64,000 nucleotides of DNA, from positions 21,948,790 through 22,012,789 of the forward strand of contig NC_041003.1 in the NCBI RefSeq assembly GCF_004193775.1. The letters run 5' to 3'. Within the stretch, counting starts at the first letter, position 1; the number at the start of each line of letters is the position of its first letter. The position numbers and the translations under genes are program-made. Below, piece by piece: positions 21,236 through 34,724 of the stretch. The notes below the pieces were generated by a model, which saw only the letters and a list, made by a program, of their open reading frames with translations, was not told the DNA's origin and did no database searches. Source of the DNA: Glycine soja (Eukaryota > Streptophyta > Magnoliopsida > Fabales > Fabaceae).

Positions 21236-23165
21236 TGGCACCTTTCTCTATTGGGACATATAAGGAAGAAGTTAATTGTGATATAGTTCCCATGGAGGCA
21301 GGGCATATTCTCTTAGGAAGGTCATGAAAATTTGATAGGAAGATAATTTTCAATAGCCTAACTAATGAGATTATCGTCACCCATCTTGGCACTAAATTTG
21401 TGTTGCATCCTCAAACACCTTCACATATCGCTAAGGATAAACTTACAATGAAGGACAAGAGGGATGAGGAAAAGTTAGAAAAAAAAAAGGATAGTAAGGC
21501 CTTAGCTCCAAAGGTCAAGGAGAAGGAGAAAGAGGGAATGTGTTCCTCTAAGAAAGTTGTAAGGAAGGAGAGTCATTTTGCAACAAAATGAGATATTAAG
21601 AAAGCTTTTCTTCTCAAGCAATCTTTCTACCTTCTCCTCTCAAGGGAGACTTCCCTTAGCACTGCCACAATTCCCCCACTTGAGACCATTCCCCTAAAAG
21701 TCCAAGAACTCTTACAGGAATTTGGTGATGTATTTCCCAAAAAGATACCCCCTGGGTTACCTCTTCTTAGGGGAATAGAATACCAAATACACTTAGTCCT
21801 AGGAACAAGCCTTCCTAATAGGCTAGCTTATAGGACTAATCCTTAAGAGACAAGGGAGATTGAATCCCAAGTTAAGGAATTGCTGGAGAAGGGCTAGGTC
21901 CAAGAAAGCCTAAGTCCTTGTGTTGTGCCTGTGTTGTTGGTGCCCAAGTCCCAGTGGAGAATGTGTATAGATTGTACGGTCATCAACAACATAATTGTGA
22001 AGTATAGGCACCTCATTCCTAGGCTTGATGAGTTTCATGGTGCAAATATATTTTCCAAAATTGATATTAAAAGTGGTTATCACCAAATAAGGATGAGAGA
22101 AGGTGATGTGGAAAACTGCTTTCAAGACCAAGTTTGGGTTGCATGAGTGGCTAGTGATGCCTTTTGGGCTCACAATGCACCAAGCACCTTCATGAGGCTA
22201 ATGAATCATGTCCTAAGGGAGTTCATAGGTAGGTTTGCAGTTGCTTATTTCAATGACATCTTAGTCTATAGTAGGGACCTAGATGACCACTTAGGACATC
22301 TAAGGAAAGTTCTTTTGGTTCTTAGGAAACACACTCTCTTTGCTAATATAGATAAATGCACCTTTTGTGTCGATAGTGTAGTCTTCTTAGGTTTTTTGAT
22401 TAGCAAAAATGGGGTCCATGTGGACCCTGAGAAAATCAAGGCCATCCAAGAGTGGCCTACCCCTAAAAGTGTAGGAGATATTAAGAGCTTCCATGGGTTG
22501 GCAAGTCTTTATAGAAGGTTTGTTCCTAATTTCTCTACACTTGCTATGCCACACAAGGAGTTGGTGAAGAAGAATGTGGCATTCACATGGGGTGAGAGAC
22601 AAGAGCAAGCCTTTGCTTTGCTCAAAGAAAAACTCACCAAGGCACCCGTTTTAGCTATCCCTATCTTTTCTAAAACTCTTAAGCTTGAGTGTGATTCCTC
22701 TAGTGTAGGTGTGGGAGCTGTGTTGTTGTAGGGTGGAAACCCTATTGCTTACTTTAGTGAGAAACTTCATGGTGCCACTCTCAACTACTCCATATATGAT
22801 AAGGAGCTTTATGCCTTAGTTAGAGCCCTCCAAACTTGGGAAAATTACCTTATTTCCAAGGAGTTTGTTATTCATAGTGATCATGAATCACTTAAGTACA
22901 TTAGAGGGCAATGCAAGTTAAACAAGAGGCATGCAAAATGGGTAGAGTTCTTAGAGCAATTTCCATATGTTATCAAATACAAAAAGGGAAAGACCAATGT
23001 GGTTGCAGATGCTCTTTCTAGGAGACACACATTGCTTTCTTATCTTGGAGCTCAAATTTTAGGATTTGATAACATAAGGGAATTGTATATTTTAGATGAG
23101 TACTTCTCTCCCATTTATGCTAGCTGTGGGCATAAGGCCTAAGTTGGATTCTACATTGCTAAGGG
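21236..23165 (+). pseudogene. Gypsy pol: protease end, reverse transcriptase, RNase H
   Basis: Most of this reads in one frame with scattered stops. RT blocks include [18 protein letters not shown] near 22060-22110 and AYFNDILVYSRDLDDHLGH near 22240. The expected YxDD catalytic motif reads YFND, so the first catalytic Asp is replaced by Asn. RNase H blocks are LECDSSSVGVGAVLL at about 22690, [20 protein letters not shown] near 22745, and [15 protein letters not shown] near 22990. Several stops are TAG or TGA where CAG or CGA would be expected, as after decay of methylated cytosine. Confidence 0.85.
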
Positions 23166-23170
23166 GTATT
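23166..23170. repeat. Target duplication GTATT, left copy
   Basis: GTATT at 23166-23170 is repeated at 27005-27009, flanking TGTAACATCC...GACGCCACA. Removing the insert and one copy joins the interrupted gypsy reading frame. Confidence 0.85.
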
Positions 23171-25550
23171 TGTAACATCCTGGAAATTTCTACCCGGAGT
23201 TTACGGAAACGATGTATTTTGAATGATTATATATATATATAAGTATTGTTCCGTGTATATGTATAGATATGTTCTTGGTAGAAATAGGAATAGTGGGGGC
23301 AAGATATGCGGGTTGGACTAATTAAGGGAGAGAAATCCATAACTGGGAGGTTATGGGTTAATTCCTAATTAATTAGTTAAAAATCATCGTTTTGCGTGCG
23401 ACTTAAAATTTAACGAAACCAACCTCTGAACCACGCTCGGGGTTTTATTCTGAGCGTTTTGATGTATATATTGCTTGCTTTCGAAAACTGGCCCCGGCGG
23501 ACGCAGAGAAACGCGAGAAACTGGAATCAGAGAAACGGCACGCAAACCGAGGCAGGATTTTAGCGTTTCAAAGGTCAGATTTTTCTCACTTTTGTGACTG
23601 AGTATGGGTCACAGTCAAAAAGAGAAAGTGGGCCCTTTTTGCTCCAATCAAATAGGGACATGTGGCAGAGCTTGAATAAAATAATAGAAAAAGAGGAAAA
23701 CCTTTTATTTAAGACCAAAAAGCTTTTCTCTCTCCTCACTCAGCAAAACAGAAATTTCAGACAGCCCTCTCTCTCCCTCACGTTGCCATTCTCTTCTATT
23801 TCATTCTCCATTGAAGCTCCACACAAAGCTTCAACCTTTGGTGCCCATTTCTGCTCCAAATTGCGAAAGGAGGGCATTTTCGGGATCGTGAAGTGCGTGG
23901 CTACGAGTGGGACTTCGAAAATTCAGGTTTGGGTGGACTTCTTTCTCCTTTGATTTTCGTGGGTATGGGGTTTGGGGAGATATGATGGGTAGTCTTGCTA
24001 GGTTTCTGCTGTGTGATGATTATTTGTGAAGACATTTGCTGAAAACTTGTTGAAATTGCCATGTTTGAATGAGTTAAACATACCCATTCTGTTTTAGGGT
24101 TTTGTGATGATGTTTGTGATGTTGTATGCTGAAAAACTGCTCATGGAAAACTGTTAGAGATGAAATGTAGAGTTAACCTAGGGTTGGAAAGTGAGAATGT
24201 GATGTTATGAGTGGAAAAAGAGTGAGACTTTGAGGGTTGGAAGGCTAAGTCTGAATTCTGTGGTAAATGGAGGTTAAAGTGAGTTAATACTAGCTTGAAA
24301 TTTCATTTAGGACTTATGAGAAAGCTTGGACTGTGCTAGAGAGAAAAATAAATGACCAAAGTGAACAAAGAGCCATTTCAAAGGCAAATTTGGATGTTGA
24401 AGAGTCAAATTTTGATTCGGTGAGATTTTAGGTGTAAATCCAGTTTGAACAAGTCTAAATGGATGTTATGGACTGGTGTGAGGTGAGAGTTTGCTTCAAA
24501 TTTACCTCATTCTAAATTTCACTTTTCAAACCTAGAAAACCCATTGAATTGAGGGGTTTTGGACACCTAGATTTTGTGTTGCTGTGGTTTGAAGCTTGGC
24601 TTTGGTTTAGACATGTTTGATACCTGATTTGGGACTTGTAGGATTTGATTTGAGCAAGATTGGATGAGGGGAAGTGTGATTTTCGAAATCTGCACTTATG
24701 CAGAATTTTGCTGTCAAAATAGGTGCAGCAGGATTTTAGCTTGGTGCAGAAAAATGCTATGTATTTACTGGTTGTGGAAAGAGCAGTGCAGAGTGAGTTC
24801 TGGATGTTTGCTTGTAGATCCCAACGGTCAAAATGTAGGCTTATGCACTATAGACTTCCAGTAAAATTTTGGAGTCGATCCAACGGTTAACGAATTGGAT
24901 CGAAGGAATTGTTACTGTGGTCTTTAAGTGAGAAAAGTTGTGATTTTGGTTGATGTGTTGAGCAGAGTTTTTTGCCTTTGCTCTGTTTTGCTTGGCTGTG
25001 ATAGCTTGTGCTGTTTGAATATTGTTTTGCTTGGATGTTGTGGAAGCTTGAGAGGATTGATGGGGACCCGGTGTTGAGAGAAACGAGGATATGGGCTACG
25101 TGGGAGTACGTGAGCTCAGTTGGAGGTGGGCAACAGGGGATGGTGGGTTTATGCGCGCATTGTGGATGTGGAAAACTTGTTGTGCACCATCGCCCGACCG
25201 CCACCTAGTACCACATGTGATGGGTACCCCATAATCCTACAAGCTTGAGATGAGGAAGTGTTGAAGGGTGAAACTTCCTGCTTTTATTGTTGACCACAGA
25301 GTGGTACCTGGAGATATGTCGCGGGGGTCAGGAGACCTTGGGGACGTCAGGTGGGGTGCTATTGCCCAAAACCAAGCTTGACCAATCCCGACCCAACCCG
25401 GGCATAGTCGGTTAGTGAGAACCTGTGATGTACCTAAGCAGGCGAGCTCCTGGCAGTCAACAGATAAAAGGAACAAAGACCACAAAGCAAGGAGGCTTGT
25501 GGTGGCTGGCCAGCTGTGAAACTTGATTGATATGTGAGATATGGTCTCTG

Positions 25551-25870
25551 GTAATCGATTACCAAGGGTGGGTAATCGATTACAAGGCTTAAAAATGAAG
25601 ACAGGAGGCTAAGATGGTCTCTAGTAATCGATTACCAGGGGATGTAATCGATTACCAGGCTTGAAAACGAAGTCAGGAAGCTAAGGGAGCCTCTGGTAAT
25701 CGATTACCAGCCTATGTAATCGATTACACAGAGGGATGGGTCACTAGTAATCGATTACCAGGTATGTGTAATCGATTACACAGTGCATTTTTGCATAGTT
25801 CATGTCCTGAGGCTGTGTAATTCGAGTTTAGCCTCTGGTAATCGATTACCAAGGCTGTGTAATCGATTAC
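25551..25870. repeat. Array of ten GTAATCGATTAC palindromes in five pairs
   Basis: Perfect copies start at 25551/25572, 25624/25644, 25696/25716, 25747/25768 and 25838/25859, so starts within pairs are 21, 20, 20, 21 and 21 bp apart. Several extend to the longer palindrome CTGGTAATCGATTACCAG. The array ends about 120 bp before the ORF at 25992. Confidence 0.95.
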
Positions 25871-25991
25871 CAGAGATGGAAAGCCTTAAAATACCCCTTT
25901 TACTTGCATGTAGTGGTTATGAGACGAATTGTGTGTAGCGCAGTTAGATTCTTGTGAAAGAGTCTACCCCTTTCTCTCTTTCTTGTAGATC

Positions 25992-26426
25992 GTGATGGCG
26001 GCGCAGCTAATCCGTGATCGAGTAGAGATGGAGTGCCTAGAGGGAGCTTGGGAGACCCTCGAAGGCAACACGAGGTGCCAATTTCGGGGCACCATTCGAT
26101 TCACGGCTACTTCTTTGGTGCATCCAGATGAACCTGCACGGACGCTTCAGCGCACGGTGGAGTGGATACTACCCACGCCTACACCATATCGTCTAGTGGA
26201 GCCCGTCCAAGTGATCGAGGTAACGTCATCCGAGGAAGACCCTGAGGAGGACCTGGAGGAGCTACCTCCTGAGCCTGCTGTGGATGCCCTTGACTTTCTA
26301 GAGGGTGATGAGGATCCACTTCTTGAGGTGGATTCTCCCGAGGAAGTCATGTCGGCATCTGAGGCAGACTATACGGAGGATAGTGGCCCGAGGGAGATGG
26401 CGATCAGCGGAGGCTCTTCATCCTAG
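25992..26426 (+). CDS. Acidic protein ORF inside the LTR-like insert
   Basis: 144 codons with no internal stop, beginning ATGATGGCGGCGCAGC (upstream Met, or MAAQLIRDRVEMECLEGAWE one codon later). A pyrimidine run ending CTTGTAG at 25982-25988 just upstream looks like a splice acceptor, so this could be the second exon of a transcript starting in the insert. Residues 1-60 are mixed (EGNTRCQFRGTIRFTATSL), and the rest is strongly acidic (EEDPEEDLEELPPEP). The family was not recognised. It could be a lineage-specific LTR protein or chance; the codon structure and length within AT-rich surroundings favour a real or recently real ORF. Confidence 0.45.
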   Translation: MMAAQLIRDRVEMECLEGAWETLEGNTRCQFRGTIRFTATSLVHPDEPARTLQRTVEWILPTPTPYRLVEPVQVIEVTSSEEDPEEDLEELPPEPAVDALDFLEGDEDPLLEVDSPEEVMSASEADYTEDSGPREMAISGGSSS

Positions 26427-27009
26427 TGGACAGCTCTATGGATTAGTTTTGTATATTTTGAGGGTGGGTGTATCTAGGACTAACTGTTAGGTTTACTTTT
26501 TTGTTTTTGTATGGGTAGACCTGATGTATAGGAATTTGATGATTGTATACATGTGGCTGAAGCCACCACTATGGACACCTTTGCTCTGGATGACACTATA
26601 TATTTTGTAAAACTCCCATATTTTGGACAGCTTTAAATGATGAATGCATTTATAATCGATCTTGTTATTTGAAAAGAAAGCATTAGCAACTTTATTTGTA
26701 AAAGAGTTTATCGACCGTATTTTATTCTTTTATTTTCATGTGACGACCTAAAGTAATGGCTGGTACATTCTTCCTTTTGAAACAGCAAAATAATTTAGAG
26801 AATTATGAGCGGTAAGAAAGAAATGACTCTGAATAGAGTTGTGAACTGGCCATTCAGGACTTTATAGTGAGGATTTTCCTTCTAAACCTAGTTATGGTGA
26901 AAAGAGAAAGAAATGAAAAAGAAAAAGAAGAAAAAAAAATTTACCATGGTTTTTGTTATTTAAATTATTTCTATTAAACCAGTCATTAATTTAGGGACGC
27001 CACAGTATT

Positions 27010-28274
27010 TGTTCAAGGAGGGAAGACTTTGTATACCCCAATGATCCATTAGAAAGTTGTTGGTCAAAGAGAGCTATGAGGGTGGGCAAATGGGGCATTT
27101 TGGAATTGATAAGACTCTTGTCTTCCTCAAGAAAAAATTCTTTTGGTCCCATATGAAAAAGATGTCCATAGGTATTGCAATAGGTGTGTGGCTTGTTTAC
27201 AAGCCAAGTCTAGGGTGATGCTTCATGGGCTATACACACCTTACCCATTCCATATGCATCCTGGGTAGATATTAGTATGGACTTTGTCCTTGGGCTTCCT
27301 AGTACCCAGAGGGGTGTAGACTCCATCTTTGTGGTGGTGGATAGGTTTAGCAAGATGGCACATTTCATACCATGCCACAAGGTAGATTATGCTAGTCACG
27401 TCTTAAGACTCTTCTTTAGAGAAGTTGTGAGGCTTCATGGTTTGCTTAAGACTATTGTGTCTAACAGAGATGCTAAGTTCCTTAGCCATTTTTGGAAAAC
27501 TTTATGGGCTAAGCTAGGAACTAAGCTCCTTTTCTCCACCAGTTGTCACCCATAGACTAATGGGTAGAGAAAGGTATTGAATAGATCTCTATCCACATTG
27601 TTAAGGGCTCCCCTAAAAGGCAATCACAAGTCTTAGGATGAGTACCTTCCTCATGTGGAGTTTTCCTATAATAAAAAGGTTCATTGAACTACTAGGCAGT
27701 CACCTTTTGAGGTTGTCTATGGGTTCAATCCTCTCACACGTCTTTTATACATAAAGAAGGGGTACCTAGGTCAGAGTTTATGAAGAAATTACATGAGAGG
27801 GTTAGGAACCAAATAGAGAACTAAATAAAGGTGTATGTAGCTAAAGGCAATAGAGGAAGGAAGGAGTTGGTGCTTAGTGAAGGGGATTGGATTTGACTCC
27901 ATCTTAGGAAGGATAGATTTCCTACTGAAAGAAAGTCCAAACTTAGCCCTAGAGGTGATGGCCTTTTTCAGGTCTTGGAGAGGATCAACAACAATGCTTA
28001 TAGGCTAGACCTCCCAGAGGAGTATGGAGTTAGCAACACCTTTAACATTACTAATTTGATTCATTTTGCAGGTGTAGCTAATTCATATGATGAGGGGTCT
28101 GTAGATTTGAGGACAAATCCTCTTCAAGAGGGAGGGGATGATGCAATCCTCCCAAGGAGGGGACCCATCACCAGAGCCATGGCTAGGAGGCTCCAAGAAG
28201 ATTGGGCCAGAGATGCAGGAGAAGGCCCTAGGGTTCTCATGAGCTTTAGAGTAGATTTTGGGCCCATGGGTTAA
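27010..28274 (+). pseudogene. Gypsy pol: integrase and C-terminal part
   Basis: The frame resumes after the insert with LFKEGRLCIPQ. Integrase blocks are HFGIDKTLVFLKKKFFW near 27095, [20 protein letters not shown] at 27277 with the first catalytic Asp, and [13 protein letters not shown] near 27460 with the second. The block that normally reads HPQTNGQTE near 27550 has TAG in place of CAG twice. The C-terminal part (27975-28274) is open: [20 protein letters not shown] and [20 protein letters not shown]. The last 45 or so codons lie inside the 3' LTR. Confidence 0.8.
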
Positions 28275-28349
28275 GTATGAGCCCACTTATCTTTATACAT
28301 ATTAGATTAGGCTTTCATTATTTTTGGGCCTTGTATTTAGGGCTCCATA
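28139..28349 (+). mobile_element. Start of the gypsy 3' LTR, truncated
   Basis: TGATGCAATCCTCC follows the purine tract AAGAGGGAGGGGA. The same start opens the LTR at 9541 (minus). The LTR is cut after 211 bp by a Copia LTR. Confidence 0.7.
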
Positions 28350-29202
28350 TGTTAAACAAGTAGCCTCAATAACTTAAGAGGGGGGGGGGGGGGGGGTTGA
28401 GTTAAGTTTAAAAAATTTCCCCTAACAAATTTTAATTCTCTCTTTAAAAGAAATATGCAGACTTAATATGCAGAAAAAGAAGCAATGAACAATTTATTTT
28501 ATGCTTCTTTAAATATGCAAAATAAAACTAAACTTCCATAAAGTAAAAGAGTTTAAGGAAGAGAGAATTGCAAACTCAATTTTATACTGGTTCGGCCACT
28601 CCCTATGCCTACGTCCAGTCCTCAAGCAATCTACTTAAGAATTCTACTATTCTTGTAAATTCCTTTACAACTTCTAAACCACCTAGGGATACCCTTCCCT
28701 TGTGTTCAGAAAAATTTTAAATCAAGAGACCCACTACCTCTTGATTAACAACAGTTTGCTTTTGAAGTACAGAAGATGTTTTTATCTCTTTAAGAGAAGA
28801 ATGACACAACTTGAAGAACTTATAAGAATCCTTAATAGTTTTTCAAGTGTTTGGCCAAAGGTTTTCTTGTGAGAGAATAGGACAATGATGTTATGAAAAA
28901 ATTTGAAGAATTTCGAACACAAGTCACATATTTATAGGCCTTTGGTGGCTTTTCAAAAACTTATGAAGAGATGTGACTTTTCAAAGTTATTTTTGAAATT
29001 TCCTCACTGGTAATCGATTACACAATTAATTTTGTCAAGTCATGTCTTTTTAGTTTGAATTTCAAAAAATTCCGTTACTAGTAATCGATTACACAAGGGT
29101 GGTAATCGATTACAGCCTTTGAAATTCAAATTTCAAACATTCTAAAAGCTTTGCAAAAACATTTTTGCTTCTGGTAATCGATTACAGCCTTTGGTAATCA
29201 AA
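28350..29202 (-). mobile_element. Copia LTR fragment (GTAATCGATTAC family), minus orientation
   Basis: It begins TGTTAAACAAGTAGCCTC, the complement of the LTR 3' end seen at 11038-11055, followed by a G run of about 17 in the position where the 10021 copy has CCC. The CTACGTCCAGTCCTCAAGCA block near 28610 and TATTTATAGGCCTTTG near 28930 match the other copies. It is cut at 29202 within a palindrome, so its outer ~200 bp are missing. Confidence 0.8.
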
Positions 29203-29205
29203 ATT
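29010..29205. repeat. GTAATCGATTAC palindromes in the Copia LTR fragment
   Basis: Perfect copies start at 29010, 29081, 29102 and 29174. A fifth begins at 29194 as GTAATCA and is broken by the junction. Pair spacing is 21 (29081/29102) and 20 (29174/29194). The expected partner of 29010 at 28989 is lost. Confidence 0.9.
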
Positions 29206-30365
29206 ATTTACGCACGAGTGAGATATTAGCACAGGTGAGATACTAGCACCCCATGCGCCCGTCAGAAGGGACGGCAACCATTGATCGAGTGTGCATAACG
29301 TGACTTCAAAATTATTTATTTTCCCTTTTTTATGTTTTTTTGCTTTTTGGGGTCGACAAGGGTGTTGCCCTTGCTCCTACGTATCCTCAGGTGCGATGAG
29401 GAATTCAGACCTACGTAGTTCTTTAAGTCTAAAAGTTTGTGTGTTAAATTGATTTTATGTTTTTGAAAGATTGATTTTAAATGCGAACAAAAAGCCGTTT
29501 AAGGCATTGGACCTTGAAATGATGTTTTAAATTTTGAAAAATGGAGAGAACTGTTAAGGCGTTGGGTCTTGAAAAGATCTTTTAAATTTTGAAAAGCGAA
29601 GAGAGTTGTTAAGGCGTTTGGACCTTGAAACGATCTTTTGTTTTCTTTTGAAAAGAGGAGAGAGTCGTTAAGGCGTTGGACCTTGAAACGATCTCAAGTG
29701 ATATTTGATAAAAAGAAGAGGTTATGAGTTGGTTTTATATTGGTTTTGTTTACTAACTTTCAATCTCTTTAAAAGATGACTTGCGTAACTAATGATCAGT
29801 TGAAATTGAACTTTACAAAAGAAAAGAGATTTATTGATGCTAGAAGAAGGAAATGAAGATACACAAAACTAATCGAATGATGAATGAAGAACACCGAACG
29901 AAGAACGATGTAAAATTTGATTACGATCGCGATTCGGTAGCGCCTCGGCCTTGTTTTCTCTTCTTTCTTCTTCTTCTTCTTTGCTTCTTCCTCTCAAAAT
30001 CTCTTAATACTGAGTGTTGAGCCCTTTCTTCAGCCCCCCTCATGCCTATTTATAGGAAATGAGGAGGTTTGGGACTTCGGTAGCTCGCCCAAGCGAGCTG
30101 TTGCTTCATCCTGAGGTAACCTTACTCGCCTAGGCGAGCTGGTTACTTCATCCCTAAGCTATTTGGGGGCCTAGGCGAGCCAGGGTCCAGAAAAAAGCTA
30201 AAAATGACCCTTTTGCCCCTCCCCTTGGTTATTTTCCGCATCCTTGACCGAAACATCAAATGATCTTTCATCTTGCGCGGTAACTGGCATCTAACAGCTC
30301 AATTTGGCTAGCGAGAATCAAAATATCCATGAATGATAGTCCCCGGACAAAATTAGGGTATGATA
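29203..30365 (-). mobile_element. LTR of the TGTCATACCC gypsy family, copy a
   Basis: Read on the minus strand it starts near 30365 (TATCATACCCTAATTTTGTC) and runs left to 29203 through CTCGCCTAGGC words, a TATTTATAGG word complement near 30050, the GGTAGCGCCTCG block, a minisatellite (29497-29700) and GGGGTCGACAAGG. Its far 3' end is missing at the junction with the Copia LTR. Confidence 0.7.
29497..29700. repeat. Four ~57-bp minisatellite units in the LTR
   Basis: Units begin TTAAGGCATTGGACCTTGAA near 29498, TTAAGGCGTTGGGTCTTGAA near 29555, TTAAGGCGTTTGGACCTTGA near 29609, and TTAAGGCGTTGGACCTTGAA near 29667, each followed by ACGATCTTTT- and GAGAGAG-like text. Confidence 0.8.
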
Positions 30366-31934
30366 GAAGGCAAAAGAAAAATAAAAGAGGTTTGTTTTTT
30401 AAGAAGAAAATAAGAGGGAGTTGCCACCAACGTTTATTTAAGGGAAACGTTAGAAAAAACCAAAAATAAGGTTTGCGAATTTTGAAAAGAAAGGGTTTGA
30501 GAGTTGTTTACGCATAGTAAAAGTGCTAGCACCCTAAGCGCCCATCACAAAGAACGCCAACCTTTAATCAATTGTGCAATAAAAATAATGTGACTTCAAA
30601 ATTATTTATTTTCCCAAGAGCGTTGAAATTTTTTGTGTTTTTTTTAATCAACAAGGGTATTGCCCTTGCTCCTACGTATCCCCAGGTGCAATGAGAAAAT
30701 CAGACATACGCAGTTCTTTAGGTAAAAATGTTTGTGTGTTGAATTGATTTTTTTTATTGGTCGGATATCCTTCGTCTCCACCTATTATGAATATGATGAA
30801 TATCATCGAGCACGCGAGGAAAGTCCAAGACCCAACATCATGTGCTATGAAAATAAAGTGTTGTAGGAGAATTACCAGGCAAGTCTGAAACTTAGCGTGG
30901 CAATCCCCGACAACAGTGCTAGAAACTTGTTAAGCTTTTGGCAAGCATACCAATTTTCATTGTAGGTTTCATATTTATAAAAGAGTTTGTCTCCACAGGG
31001 ATTCGAGTTTACTTAATTTATCCGGATAAAGGTTAACAATTCAATAGTTATGTACAAATTTAATCGAATGTCATTAGTTTTGGTTTGATGAACTAAAGAC
31101 AACTTAAAGTAAAAGAATAGTAAAAATAATGGAATCATGGGAACAACGGAAATACGAAAATAACGAAAAGTATGAAAATAATGGAATTTAGTGCGTTAGA
31201 AATACATAAATTACAAAAATGACTTAAATTAATTCAAGAAAACATAGGATTGGATTTCATCGTTCATACCCTAAGTATCCTAATAAGATTAACATATATA
31301 AATCATTTTCTAACATATATAAATCATTTTATAACATAGTTATCCCAAGTTGATTTCTTGCACTTGGAACCTAACAATATTTACTAAATATAGATCGCTC
31401 GCATATGTAGTAAATACCCCAGCATTATAATTATATTCTCGTGCTTTTTGCAATCAAAACGTTATACTCTATTCCTAACAATGTAACCTAAGGAGTAAAA
31501 TCATTCGGTTCAAATTCTAAGATTACTTTTTAGTCTCAATTAAAATCCAATTTCATGACACTAGTGATAAAAAGGAATCAAGCATTATGATTAGAATGAA
31601 ATTACCAATAATGAGTAGAAAAGACTAATACATATATAATATCAAAAAGGACACATAAGGGTACCAAGATTACATCCAATCCTTAAGAAAAACTAATCGA
31701 TCATTGCACAGAGCACAAGACTAACAAGAGAAATGACGAAGGAAGTCAATCACGGTCATAACTCTACAGCGCCTCAGCTCCACTTTTACTCTTCTCCTTC
31801 TCCTTCTATGTTTTCTCTCTATTTTTTAGGCTGTTGAACCCCTCTTCTCCTCAACCATGCATGGCGATTTATAGAAAATAGCCACTATGTGCGGGAAAAT
31901 TCGCCCAGGCGAGTTTCTTGCTTAACGGTGAAGG
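30366..31934 (-). mobile_element. Second LTR copy of the same family, interrupted by another LTR with PBS
   Basis: Bases 30366-30757 repeat the LTR 3' part (GTTGCCACCAACG, AACGTTAGAAAAAACC, GTTGTTTACGC, CTCCTACGTATCCCCAGG). From about 30758 the text changes. A degenerate primer-binding site lies at 30905-30925 (complement of AGCACTGTTGTCGGGG), and from 30929 an LTR-like A/T-rich region follows (TCTCCACAGGGATTCGAG near 30991). At about 31730-31934 GGCGAG-type LTR text resumes (TTCGCCCAGGCGAG). The exact borders inside this block are uncertain. Confidence 0.5.
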
Positions 31935-34719
<2,785 letters not shown>

Positions 34720-34724
34720 GAAGG

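Larger units (their letters stand above)
23171..27004 (+). mobile_element. 3.83-kb LTR-like insert (solo LTR or LARD-type) with internal ORF
   Basis: The insert begins TGTAACATCCTGG, ends GGGACGCCACA, and is flanked by GTATT on both sides. TG...CA ends and a 5-bp duplication are what an LTR element or a solo LTR leaves. No primer-binding site, polypurine tract or second LTR was seen inside, so a very long solo LTR is the simplest reading. It contains ten GTAATCGATTAC palindromes (25551-25870) and an open frame (25992-26426). The left half up to 25500 shows no coding domain. Confidence 0.75.
21236..28349 (+). mobile_element. Plus-strand Ty3/gypsy element, 5' truncated, carrying a 3.8-kb insert
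   Basis: From left to right: end of protease (21236-21420), linker, reverse transcriptase (21900-22450), RNase H (22640-23040), integrase (27010-27900), C-terminal domain (27970-28270), polypurine tract (28126-28138) and the start of the 3' LTR (28139-28349). The 5' LTR and gag are missing. The 3' LTR is cut by a Copia LTR at 28350. A foreign LTR-like insert occupies 23171-27004 between RNase H and integrase. Same family as 4766-9541. Confidence 0.85.

Noticed and set aside
25551..25870. Regularly spaced repeats that resemble a CRISPR array
   Set aside because: The repeat is a 12-bp palindrome with 8-9 bp inside pairs and variable gaps between them, in a plant LTR; no cas genes and no spacer-like structure.
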